Shown here: piece after piece, positions 1 to 12,200 of the stretch
Numbering within the stretch: the first letter of the stretch is position 1
How the letters are laid out: each line of letters starts with the position of its first letter
NCBI GenBank assembly: GCA_963556495.2
Contig: OY747702.1
Span: 22,208,403-22,272,402, forward strand
DNA length: 64,000 nucleotides
Source of the DNA: Valencia hispanica
Taxonomy: Eukaryota > Chordata > Actinopteri > Cyprinodontiformes > Valenciidae
Reading direction: 5' to 3'
Notes under the pieces: generated by a model
What the model was told of the DNA's origin: nothing
Database searches by the model: none
What the model saw: the letters and a program-made list of their open reading frames with translations, nothing else
Program-made: the position numbers and the translations under genes

Positions 1-1030
1 TTTTGGGTGTACAATGGGACGATGTATTGTTCCACTACAAGAATACTGTGAGCCAGCTTGTCTTCTAACACAGTCTAATGAGGCAGGAACAAAAGACTAT
101 CCACTTAAACACTGTTTCTGTACGTGCACTTCTCTGAATTTTGTCAATTATCACCCACGTCTTGGCTGACCTGACTCTGAATATGGGTCATGAGCTATAC
201 AATCACCTGGTAATTACCAGAGAGTAAACAAGCCAGGCCAGGGGAGAAGTTTTAATGATTGTCAAGCTGCCACAAAGAACCCTTCATCTCTAATGAGGGG
301 TAAGTGTGTCATATCATCTTGCACAATTGTTGGACCTGATGAGCTTGATAAATATAGCATCTCTGGATGCTGTATTCTGGGGATCAAGCAAAACTTGTGC
401 ATGATCAAATAAAGGCGTTACCTAGACAACACAACCTTCACTTGAATGATTATGTCAAAGCTGACCTTACATAATAGACACTTTGGCCAGTTCTTGAATC
501 AGATGATTAATTGTCCGGCGGTCTTTTCAGCGGCTATGACACTATGTGCCACCCACGGAGTCCACGCTGGCCTCATGTCTCACCCTCATTAAAAGGGGCC
601 TTTGTGTCCCAGTTGCTCTCGTTTGTCCCAGCATCTCGATCTACCAGAGGGGTCGACCCCTGTGTCTCCAGCCACGATGACATCACCTCGGACCTCGTCG
701 AAGCGGCCAAGGTGAGGGCTCTCAGGGGCAGCTACGGTCCATCTCTTTCCCCTTGTCACTCAATGATTCCTTTGTCCTGACTAGGCCCGCAAGCTTACAT
801 GAACAGTAATGAGAGGGGGCACTTTGTAATCTGCCAGCGCTGTAGCAATACAACCCAAACGGGGCAAAGTCTATAACAGCACATTGTTCAAGCCGAGTTA
901 AGTCTGACATGTGGCGCTTTCACACCAGTTGGAATCAGAGCCCAGAGCTGGCCTGCTGAGCTGGGCCAGTAAAATCTCTCTTTTCACGAGTCAGGTGAGT
1001 TAACACGCAGAGGAGTGCATTAATGTTCGA
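1..1030. other. Non-coding, candidate conserved non-coding sequence
   Basis: No credible gene was seen. The stretch is of balanced composition and free of recognisable repeats. It contains homeodomain-type cores (GGTAATTACC, GATTAATTGT) and several unusually complex GC-containing blocks (500–760, 900–1000). By eye it looks more constrained than its neighbours, but this is an impression. The open frame at 511–780 has no family resemblance. Confidence 0.3.
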
Positions 1031-2400
1031 AGCACAGAGGAGCTCACCCCCACCTCACCCCATCCCCCCACCTAGCAATGAGACTGCACATTTTTTCAGC
1101 TGCATTATGCAGAAAGGTTTATAAAAACGTCTTTAACAGTGCAACATCTTTTAATCATAAATTAAAAAAACATAAATGGCCTGATGTCTAGCTTAAAGGA
1201 CAGCGTTTTCATCTAAACTGAGCATTACACACGCGCACTGCCCATGCAGACCTTGGCTGAGACAAATTTAGAAGCTAAGATATCGTCTTCAGGTTCCTCG
1301 AAGACTGTGGTATTTGATATTTCGCAGCTTCTAGTTCTCAGAAGCCAACACTGTTGCTGTCTCATGCTCATTCTCTCCTCTGTGGGACTTTTTAAGTTAC
1401 AGTGTGTTTACACAGTGAGACCAAGAACTCAGCTGGGATTTACTGCACCAATATTTTTTCTTCACATTATGTTTTTATGGCTTTTTCCAACACCGCTTGA
1501 AACTGGTCATGATTTTGTGATGACCCTCTAAAAACACTGTGGAGACTAAACATCTGTCATACTTTAGTAAAAATGTACAAATGCAAGGGAGGCTATGTAC
1601 ATCACACAACTCCAGTGGGTTATTTTCTGCAGACTATATCCCCGTTTTAAAAATATTTTTTGGGACATTTTTCTTTGCCTATGCATCATTTTAGAGATAA
1701 AAGAAGTGGCCATTCTTCTTTTTTATGGTAAACCAATGGCTTAAGTATCTTTTACCATGAAATATGAATTCAACTGAGAAAAAAGAACATTATGAAAACC
1801 TTATGAACCTTATGAAAACCTTATGAACCTTATGAAAACCTTATGCCTTGCAAAGGTTGTCATAGAAATTAAAATTCAATGTCATTTTCTTGGGATTTTA
1901 TGGTAGACAATGCAAAGTAGTTCATAATTGTAAAGTGGAATACAATTGCTTAGGAAGTTATTGGAAGTTTAAAGCAAAGTTAAGTTATCTTAAAAAATAG
2001 CCAAAGCTTTGACCATCTTTTCAAGCACCGTTCCACCCATCATCTAAAAGTGGAATGGGTTTTCCATAACTTTAAGCCTACCAACATGTGGTTCTCCTCC
2101 TGAAAAGACAGAGCAGGGAAGGAAGGCAGTAGGCTGCTGTGTGCAGCGCACAGTTTTGAACCCATTATTGTGTATCTTCTTGCTCAGCAAATGGAGCACA
2201 GGGCATTGCCAAGCATATCGGCTGCACCTTTTGGGTCCAAAGCTCTGTGATGTTATTTGAGCACCTCAAATCAAGGACAAACCGGTACATTTCCACAAAG
2301 ACAAAGCTGGAGAAGAAGCTTGCTCTGTCTTTGGACACAAGATTTCCCACATAGTGTGACCTGAACGAAAAAGCTACAGTTTGGAGGAACACATCTAACA
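1031..2400. other. No gene recognised
   Basis: AT-rich sequence. The only clear structure is a 20-bp-period tandem repeat (unit TTATGAAAACCTTATGAACC) at about 1791–1845, with 2.7 copies. Confidence 0.6.
1791..1845. repeat. Tandem repeat, 20-bp period
   Basis: About 2.7 copies of TTATGAAAACCTTATGAACC. Each unit is itself two related half-units (CCTTATGAA), so the repeat probably grew from a 10-bp ancestor. Confidence 0.85.
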
Positions 2401-2559
2401 ATGCAGGAGTTTTTTATATGCCAAAAACTGTTAGCTAATACAATCATTTTTACTTGCAATCAGTTTACTTTGGTAAGTACCATGTGATGGCAAATTAGAA
2501 TACTTCCGTCAACAACTTATGCGCTAATTAACATTTTTATGCCCTTTGTGCGACCAGTT

Positions 2560-3080
2560 CGGCACTCTTCTTCTGAAGATATTCAAAGGCAACATGTTCA
2601 TAAAAAGTAATGTTTAAGTTCATCACATGCCAAGTAGCACCCTCCTCCACATCTTTTTTGCTTCCCTTGTTTGCCACAGGTGAAGCAAGGTAAACAAAAA
2701 AACAGATGATGGGTTATTGGTCAGATCATAACAAAACTGAACTTTTGGTCTTCATGCAAAAGGCCAAGTGAGGTTGACAACTAACACTGCAAATCATCCT
2801 GAAACATGGTGGCAGCATCCTGCTGTGGAATGCATTTCTTAAGCAGGAAGAGTAGGCTGGTCAGAGTTTATGGGAAAATGAACGGAGCTCAATATAGGGC
2901 AGTCCTTCAAGAAAAGCTGTAAGGGGTTGAAAATCACTCTAGGATGATAATAGACCTAACCATGCTCCCAGGGCTACAATGGAATGATTTAAATCAAAGC
3001 AAATTCAATTCAAATTCAAAAGAATGTCGTTGTGAAGGTCAAGAAATACTCCAATTGAGAATTTGTGGCAAGCTTAAAAA
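2560..3080 (+). mobile_element. Decayed Tc1-family transposon fragment
   Basis: The phrase AACATGGTGGCAGCATCCTG, followed by AAGCAGGAAGAGTAGGCTGG, matches the decayed transposase region that encodes the GGSIMLWG-like motif of fish Tc1 elements. No intact frame remains and the ends are unclear. Confidence 0.6.
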
Positions 3081-6059
3081 AGTCCATCCTCATGCCTGAA
3101 TTTGAGCTATTTTGCAAAAGGGAATTAGCAGAAGTTTCAGTCACTAGTTGTGCATAACGGGCTCTGCTCTGGAATTGGCTTTAAGTTTACTTTATGGAGT
3201 TCTTTGGTTTCTTACTGGTAGTGTTATAAGAAAAACATGTCATTTATGGTCATCCTGTCCTTAGCAGGAAGAAATAAATTAATTAATGTAGTCAAAGCAT
3301 ATTTACTGGACATAGCTTCTGAAAATTTTAGCCAAACAGGTCTAAAGTTGAAAAAACAAAAATATGATCTTCAGTGATACTTTCAGTATTGCCTTTTTAC
3401 ACACAGAAGTGGGTATTTTTAGAAAAGCTTCATGTGGGGTCACTAGTTGTTCTACAGCTGCTTTGTACTACAAAGTCTTCACTTGAAACCAAATTACACC
3501 CACATGCTTCCCGTAAAGCGAAATAAGAAGTCTGTAAACTGGTAACATTAATTGCTGTTACAGAAGCCTCCCTCCAGGAGAAGGATCTCTGCTCCCCTCC
3601 TACCCCCAATTTACACAAAAACACGCAAACACACACACACACCCCAGGCTGGCCTCTCTATTGTGGTTTCATTGGTCTGTCACTTGCCAGCTCCCCAGGG
3701 GTCCCAACTCAGAACACATGTCTGTTTTCTGTATGTTTACAGTACAGCAGTCAATGAGAATGAACTTTACGCCTGTCAAAGCTCTGGTTTTAGCTCGGTG
3801 TCACTGAAAGTAGATAATGCCTCATTGCTTTGTAAAAATTATGTGTATTCCTAACATCGACAAGAACATTCAAGTAATTAAAGGAACTGTTCGGCTGTTT
3901 TCTTGTGCTATTTTCTCAAATTGTCATCAATAGTCAATATTTAGTTGGATACCTATAGTCAGTTGAATATCTACTAATCCGTCATTTATACCTCCTGTAG
4001 CCTCGGGGGGGGGGGGGGGTGCTTTATTGCGCTTCTCTCTACACACACATCCACAAGAGGAATACACCATTTAAAGTGCATGTCCGGGATCCGTCTATGT
4101 GTGGTGGCTCGTGATGCACTAACTCCAGCCTAAGTCCACTCCTTGTGAAGGTCCCCCACACTTTTGAATGGCCTGACAATCCTCTCCATGCTACGGTCAT
4201 CCCTTCTGTTTGTGCACCTTTTTCTTCCACACCTCTCCCTTCCACATAACTTTCTGTTAGCACTTTGGGAGCATGCAGCTTCTTATGCTATTACCTTTTG
4301 AGGCTTTCCCTCCACATGGAGGGTGTAAATTACGCTTTGTCTTATTCCTACTAAACTAGACTGAAAGATGATTTGCGGGTGTTTTGGATTAATTAGCTGA
4401 TAAGAGTGGGACACTTATAAGCCTAAAATGTTGAATCGTTTCACAATATTCTAATTTTCTGAGATTTTAAATTTGGGGTTTTCATGAGCTATATGCCATA
4501 ATCATCAAAATTATAACAAATAAAGGCTTGAAATATCTTGCTTTGCATGTAATGAGTCTATCTCATGCATTAGTTTCTCCTTTTAAGTTGAATTACTAAA
4601 ATAAATGAACTTTTGCACAATGTTCTTCTTTTCTGAGTTTCACCTGTATATTTCAGTTGTTAGAGTTGCTGATCCCCAGGGACTCTGGCAAGGGTGGAGA
4701 GGCATGCGGGTTAGTTGGAAGACGGAGAAGGATGAAAGAAGGTTTTCTGGGTGAGTAGTACAGTCATGGATTAAATCAGGAAATATCTTGTCTATATCTA
4801 GTAGGAGATTGAGGTAAGATCCACATAGGACAGAAGGAAACAAGTAAATAACACGAAATTACTGAGGACATAACAGATAAGGAGTTTCCTGACTACTCGT
4901 TAGCTTGACTCGTGAGAAATAACTCTTTTTTTCCCAAATTGACATCACTCAGAGAGCTGCATCCTAGAGGTAAGATACTGACTGCTGGTAAATTTAACGC
5001 AAAACCCTGTTTTTTGATAACAGTCAGGTGGAATGTATTCAGACAAACGTAAGAATCACTGAAATCAGTGAAAGCAAAAACCTGAATGAAAGTTTTTTGG
5101 GGAACTCTGAATGAAAAGTGTTTGAATTGCTCAGAAAATGTGAAATAGCATCTTCTTGTAGTTATGAGAAAACCCAAAAATTTAATCTGATAACAACTGT
5201 GTGAATAGACTTCAAAATTTATTCAGAGTCATACATTTACTTGTCTATATATATTTCCTGCAATCTTAACATACATACCAAGTTTCATTTACAATATTAA
5301 ACCCCTGAAATCAAAATTTTTAACATTTCAGTAGATGGAGATTTTTTTATTCACAGCGTGGCGGTTTGTTGTACTACCAAAAAACTCAGTTGCATAGTTT
5401 CTAGGTAGTTCAATGACGTCCACGTCTCAATATTTACTGCAGGGATAGCAAGGTCTGTGTGTAAGCAAGCAATTATAATCAAGTACCTTCGGAATGTTAA
5501 AGTTAGGTTGAAGGTCTGCAGCGGTTGTTTCCCACATGACCTGAACGCACCATCAGAAGGCAGTGCTGACACACACACACACACACACACACTCTATTAC
5601 AAGCCTGCGGTTCTGTGCAGCATGGCGATTGGGCCAAATCAAGGGTGTGTGGAGAGCGTGGGCAGTGCCTAACAGACGTCAATTGAACTGGAGATTCCAG
5701 CTTGTGGTCGAGGCTGAACTGAATACTAAGCTCATCTTCAGGCATGTGTCACGGTGAGCTACACCCCCCTGTGTGAGCTTGATGGAAATCCAAGGGGCTG
5801 AATACCCAGATTAAGATAATGCCAGCTTTTGACCAAGAACTGGATCAATTTTCTTTCTTTCTTCTTGGAGAAAAGGAAAGCCTCTAATGATGGCATTTGA
5901 AATGTCATTTAAAATCAAAAACTTAAAAAAAGATGGGTAAAATAACCAAATGTCAAAGAAAGAAGGAAGTCAAACATTTCTGTAATAAGAGCATAAAATA
6001 GAATATTGAAATACTGAGGTATTTTTCTTTTTTTCTGTCCTTACCAAAATTGCATTTCT
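3081..6059. other. No gene recognised
   Basis: Non-coding sequence with short low-complexity tracts: CA repeat at 3626–3641, a run of 15 G at 4005–4019, and a CA repeat at about 5570–5591. Frames that read through these tracts are artefacts. Confidence 0.6.
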
Positions 6060-6380
6060 CAGCTGTGGCTCATTTTGCTGACTACCAAGCTCAATTAAAA
6101 CGATTGATACTGCAGCCATAAGATAATAATTATCTATATTTAGAGCTTGGAGTGATCACCATTTTGGTTAGGTTAGAGCTGCAGTCCAGTTACTGCTGTA
6201 AGCTAATTTCAATGACGCTCTAAATATAGCTTTGGTTTAAAAGGGTTTTTTTTCCGAGAAACAATGCCAGCTTTCCCCATCAAAAAGATTTTATGAAAGT
6301 AAATGAAATGTTATAATAAACAGATTTCAAAGTCACAGATCTATGAAATTCAGAGGCCACAGTCAGTCAAAGGCCTTTTT
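6060..6380. promoter_or_regulatory. Candidate enhancer with two inverted MEF2 consensus sites
   Basis: A 13-bp perfect inverted repeat, CTATATTTAGAGC (6134–6146) and GCTCTAAATATAG (6217–6229), contains two exact YTAWWWWTAR MEF2 sites (CTATATTTAG and CTAAATATAG). The surrounding 300 bp have balanced composition, no recognisable repeat and homeodomain-like cores (AATTAAAACGATTGAT, AGCTAATTTC). The enhancer role is inferred. Confidence 0.35.
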
Positions 6381-6687
6381 GTTTGTCACACACTAAACCA
6401 CCAATCGTTTCCCCATGTTCATTTATGGGGCGCCTGAGCAGTGGCGTGATGCATGTATCTTGGGGTCTGGGTCTCACTCAGACTCCAAACCACCTTCCTG
6501 CTACTCGTTACTACGCTGCTGAGTGATGGAGGTTAGTGTGTGGTTCACACCTGAGAGTTTTAACAGTAAACCACCAGCTGAGGTTTTGGGAGTTTGCATG
6601 TCATGTCAATGTTGCTTTCCTTGAGGTGTGCCCACAGTCGAAAGACATTTAGTGTTGGATGTAGGAAAAACATCTAGGCTACCCGAA

Positions 6688-7985
6688 GTACTGCAGTGCT
6701 TTACAAAAGTTTTCACACCCTCTTTTTTTTTTTACATTCTGTCATCTTACAATCACAAACTTCAATATATTCTACTGTGCTTATGCGATAGACAAACACA
6801 AATGAATTGTTTATTTGACAAATGGAAGAGAAACTGATATAGGATTCCTGATTGAAAAAAATATATTTTTACAAATAGAAATCCGAATCAGATGTGATAT
6901 GCATTTGTATTCATTCCCACAGAGACAATACAACCTTTCACTGCAATAAAAGCTTTTGAGATATGTGTCTTTGCAACATATTTTAATCCACCAGACCCTG
7001 TGTTGGATTTGACTAGGCCATTCTAACAGATAAATATGATTTGATATTAATCATTCTGCTGTAATTCTGTCTGTATGCTTACGGCCATTTTCCTCTTTAG
7101 AGAAGAACAACTCTCATTCTTTCATCTTTTGCAGTGTCCAGTGAGATGATTTCAAAGAGTGTATTGTGTTTAGCTACAAGCATTGTCCCATCTACTCTGA
7201 CCTGCTACAGTGTCCCTGCTAAAAGAAAAGTATCCCCACAGCATGATGCTGCCACTGGAGTTTCATCTTGGGATGGTGGATTCATGGTGATGTGGATCAT
7301 TAGTTTTCCACCTCACATATTGCTTTCAGTCTAGACCAGAATGTTAAATTTTGCTCCGATTTGACATTCTTCCTTGTTTGCTGTGTCTCCCACATGGCTT
7401 TAGGCAAACTGTAAATGGGACTTTTTAAGGCTTTTTGTCTTCATTGGTTTTATTTTGCCAGTCCTTCATAAAGGACAGATTTTTAAAGTGCACTAATGGT
7501 TGTCCTTTCAACACATTCTTCTACCTGAGCTAAATATCTGTGTAAATCCCCCAAAGTGTTCCCCGTGCTTTTCCTATCAGTTTAGGGGGAGGCCATATCT
7601 TAGACAATGGATGGAACAGTGTTCTGTGTTCAAGGCTTGGAATATTGTTTTAGAACATGCTTTAAACTTCTCCACAACGTTATCCCTGGCCTGTCTGCTG
7701 TGTTGCTTGGTCTTCATGGCGCCGTTTGTTCAATAATGTTCTCGAACAAACTTTCAGCAAACAGCTGTGTTATACTGAGATTAAATCACACACAGAGGGA
7801 CTCTGTTTAGTAATTAAGTGACTTCTGAAGGCTGTTTGCTGCATTGGATTGATTTGGTGGTTTCCGAGTCAAAGGGGCTGAATACAAATGCAGCAGTTGT
7901 AAAACAATACAAAATGAAGTGTCTCACATCTCACATTTGAACTTGTAATGTGACACAATGTGGAAAAGATCAAGGCGCTGTGGAT
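6688..7985 (-). mobile_element. Tc1-family transposon relic, about 1.3 kb
   Basis: The left end (GCAGTGCTTTACAAAAGTTT) and the right end (GATCAAGGCGCTGTGG) are the decayed inverted ends of a Tc1-type family with a CAGTGCCTTGCAAAAGT terminus. The internal string CCCCACAGCATGATGCTGCC is the complement of the SIMLWG transposase motif, so the dead transposase lies on the minus strand. Many stops and frameshifts are present. Confidence 0.75.
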
Positions 7986-8889
7986 TATTTTTTTCTATCA
8001 ATGGTGGATCTCTGGTTGTTTAGGAGTTAGGACAGTAGCTTGACTTCTCCATTGTGACGTCGTGCTTGTGCAAAAGGATTTTAAACAGTTAGTATCTGTG
8101 GGCCCCCTTGAGGCTGGAGACCTAAGTGCAGGCTCCCATCTTGCACCCTGATGGCAGTCAGAACCTTGGCATGATGAATGGAGAAACAACACGCAGCATT
8201 CCAGAGGAGCTTGCATTGCAGCACTGGCTCCTATAGACATAGAGAGGCATTGACCCAAAAAGTTCAAGTACCTTCAAGTCGCTGGAAACATAATGTTCCT
8301 CCTGCAGAGTCAATAAGTTCACCATTTTTGTCTATGGCACCGTTGAGCGATTCTCATGAAAAAAAGAAGAAAAAAATCTTCAACTTCTTCAAAGGCACTG
8401 CCCTAACAATGTTTACCCTCTGTTCTTAGATCACTCACTGTAGTGGTTTGCAGACCTCCTTGTCACAGAATAAACCGGGCTTTGTGCAACAGAAATCTTG
8501 AAATTCCTCATAAAATGTGAGAGGGGGGCAAGGCCTTCTAATTATAAGCTTTCTGTTTTCAGTTCACTGTTATTACAAAGTCTTAAAATAATTATATTTG
8601 TTTGACCAGATTGCATAGTAAAGTATAATTTCCCCAGGGCTTCTGTCATTGCAAACCTTGCACTGGCTTCTCTGAATTCCCTGTTGACCATTGAGGTGGT
8701 TTCAGTCACTTATTTATGAGTGACTTAGGCTGCAGAGTCTGCAGTTGAGATGTTGCAGGCGCTTTTTACTCCATCTTAAATAAGCCAACTTCTATCACTG
8801 CAAACTCTTACGCTCTTCTAATTCCCCTTGCATTATGTCTCTAATGCAAAATATCCACAAGTCTAAAGTTTTACAGGATCGGATAGTTC
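7986..8889. other. No gene recognised
   Basis: Ordinary non-coding sequence between the Tc1 relic and the stc2 promoter region. No repeat or coding family was recognised. Confidence 0.5.
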
Positions 8890-9269
8890 ATTGATGACAG
8901 ACGTCGTTTTTGAATCGCTGCAGATGGAGAATGTTACCACACGACGCCAGTTTTTATGGCAAAAAGGAGACTTTTAAAGTGGACACTCCCCTAAAACCTT
9001 GGACGCGGATTTCTTCGACTCCGATTGGCTGCGATGCCCCGGCCGACAACACCTGCTTAACTCCTTCATCCAAATTGACACCCGGGGCTCTAGAGAAATA
9101 TAGGCAGCATCCCTTCCAGCTCATGCGTTCAGTCCCACACAGCTGCTCCATGACACACCGAGTCGCAGCTGCGCCGATCCAAGGTGAACCCTCGCAGACA
9201 CACACACACACTGACTGACACGCACTCTCGCTGGCGGATCTTCGACGGAGGCACACTGCCGGAGACGCA
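8890..9269 (+). promoter_or_regulatory. Likely stc2 promoter and 5' UTR
   Basis: This CpG-containing stretch lies directly upstream of the stc2 start codon. It holds a GACGTC palindrome near 8900 (CRE-like core), a short CA repeat at about 9200–9211 and the presumed 5' UTR. A weak TATA-like string (AAATATAG) occurs near 9096. The transcription start is not visible from sequence alone. The ATG at 9270 was chosen because it begins the signal peptide and fits the family N-terminus. Confidence 0.5.
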
Positions 9270-12200
9270 ATGCTGGTCAAACTGGCCGTGGCGCTGCTGG
9301 TTTTGTCAGTGCTGGAGCGAGCGGTGGGATCGGATACTATTGATTTTCACGAGCTGCCCCCGGAGAAGCCCGCCACCCAGAAAGGACGCCTCTCCCTCCA
9401 GAACACAGGTAAGACAGGAGGTGCTCGCAAAGAGACGGAAAGGGGAATTTGGGGAGGAGGGTGGTGGTGGTGGTGGTGGTTGCCCGAGACACGTGTTTCT
9501 GTAAGCAGCAAATTAAAGCATGCCGAGAGGCACGTTAGGCAAACTCTGAGATCCAATCAATCCAATTAATTTTTGCTTTCAGTTCCGTCGTTTCTCGTTG
9601 AGTGACGACACCCGATTCCAATAAAAGGCGATATTTTGTAAATACTCCCAGACGGAAATTCAATACGTCAGTAAACTATTAATAGAATGGCACAAGGTGA
9701 TGGGTAATCCATACGACTGCACATCTAGGTGAGGGCGAGCTCCGGTGGACGTGTGCGCGCGCGTGTACCCTAGGTGTCTTAGCAATTATCTCAAGACCAC
9801 CTTCAATTTTTTTTTCTTTTGCATGTGTGCGGGAAACCACTGTTGTGATCCTGCAGATTTGAGCGCTCTCGACTCGGCTCGCTGCTAAAGACAAACTACG
9901 ATTATTCTTATGCGTGACACTATAAATAACTATGTCTCCATAAAATACAGGTGGGAGCTCAGTTTTAATTCTCCCAGAAAACTGTACTTTCGCTTGGGGT
10001 GTCCTCCTGCAGCATGACACGCGAGCGGTCGTGTGTGTCAGAGCACCGATGTTATCTTTCCTCTTCCTCACTAGGGAAATGGGGACAAACTCGCACCCTC
10101 CCCTCCAATAACGCCGCTGTGTAATTCAATGCACGTTTGCGGCCGAGCTTGTACAATCCGAGCGCATTCCCGCGATGCCAAAACAAGCACTGCTGACAGG
10201 GGCTCACTTTTCCAGCGCGCAAAAGTTCAACTCCCTGCACACAACTCATCCCCCTTTACCACCCCTACTGCTGGTCATCCGGAACAGATAGCCTAATCTT
10301 TGCTGACAAGCTTGATTTCTATTAAGTCACCTTTATTCCATTGGTCAGGACGCAGCCAGTGCGCAGTCTCCTCTAAACCATCAACATCGTCAATCATCAC
10401 CAGAACCAGTGAAAGTTGTTGCGTAAATTACGCTCTGAAAACGATTGATCACTTCTTTTTTTTTTTTTGCTTAAAAAAATGAAAACTATGTTTCTAAACA
10501 TGCTTATCTGCTGTGGAATAAATTAGTCCAGGGTTGACTACTCTATACATTACAATATGCTGGTCTCAATATCATATGGTTCTAATGCAAACAAAGTCTT
10601 GTAGTCTTCATCCTTCACAAATATTGTTCATAACTGACTAAATGTAGAGCATATACTTAAAGCCCATGAGGTGCTAAATGGGTGGGTTGACTTGCACACA
10701 ACTGTATCAATGAATATTTGTTGTACCAAAATCCAATAACTTCAGAGGTGCCTATGTACTTAGTTTAAGAGTTTATTGCTAACCAAAGAAAATATCGATA
10801 GACCGATATATCGCAATATTTTATGTCAGGATGTTGTATCGATATTCAAAAGCAATGTATTGATTTATTTTTTGAATTTGAATGGGACCATTAATGATGA
10901 CAGTCATTATTGAAGTAAAATTAAAAGTATGACTGGAAGTTTGTGGCCTTTTTTCACCATCTTCGTTCCAGTGGATAAACTAGATCTAGTAATAAAACTG
11001 GATGTGTTAAGTAAACTTTTTTTAATTTTTTACCCCAAGTGCTTGTGCCAATCCCTGACAGAATGGGGCTCTGGACAGTGAACCCTTTTAAAAACAGCCT
11101 CTGAATTGTACTCTAACTGTACATTATCAACAATATTTAACAGGAGAGTCCACAGTGACAGCAGCACAGCTGTCATAAAACTGTTTGGGTCTGTCTGAAT
11201 TCCAGCTCTTGTCACCTGAGCAGACATACAGAGGGTTTCACAACACAAAGGTGACTATTATTGACACAACTAGGATAATACATGACTCCTACACAAACTC
11301 TGTTTTCAAAAATCTCAGAGCAGTAAAGTTCAGTTTGGTTTTTTTTTTAGGTTTTGCACTTGAGAAGATCAAATGGTATTCGTATTCCTTAAAAAGACTT
11401 GAAAATAGCTCCTACATTTAGAGCAGATTGAAAATCTCGAAATAGACACTATCTTCAACATTGTTTGCCATCTAAATTGTTCATATTTTCCCACAGTCAC
11501 TAGTCTTCATTGTTTGGACATCCTGAACAGTGATGATTATTATAATAAAGTTTAAGCTAAATTGACAGTTGTTTTTCCAAGTGCTTGTCCCTCTCCCTAA
11601 CAGAATAGCACCCTGGGTGGTGACACATGCTTTAGTTTTATGGTCTTGACCAAATGTGCATTTCTGGCTTTTACTTTAATATGACAATTGCATTTGAATG
11701 TCAGTGAGTGTACACTGAGCTGATGCTTTCATGCATTGATTTCCTTTGTCTATGTTGCTGCTTGTGCTTTCCCCTTTACATTATTGTGACTTTTTCAGTG
11801 TGCAACTTTTACTGCCTGCAAAGGCAATACTAAAGTACTTGTTGATACACATTTATTGAAGAGAAAGACATAAAATGAAATGCCTGCATTTGTTGTAAAA
11901 GGAATATCTGCAATGCACCATCCCATCTCGATGCCAGGCAGTGCAGATGACTGTGGTGCAGAATGACACAGTATATAGATTATATCTCCCACCAAGGGTT
12001 CCCCACTCCATGATGCCCATCTTACCCCTGCCTCCTTATTCCCCTCTCAGGCTCAATATCATAAAGACACAAATGACTGCCCGCGTTTGTGCAAATAGTT
12101 AAACGCCTCATAAGCTTTGTGATTAAACCCGAAGTGAAGTTGTGCCTTCAAGCTGTTCTGTCTTCATAGCCAGCACTCCTTTCAGCATGTCCTCTCTGCT

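Noticed and set aside
511..780. 89-residue open frame near the window start
   Set aside because: No family motif, no splice context matching a neighbour gene, and the sequence texture is that of non-coding DNA.
9184..9569. Open frames overlapping stc2 exon 1 in other frames, or extending into intron 1
   Set aside because: The true exon ends at 9408 with GTAAGA; the rest reads through the GGT repeat of the intron.
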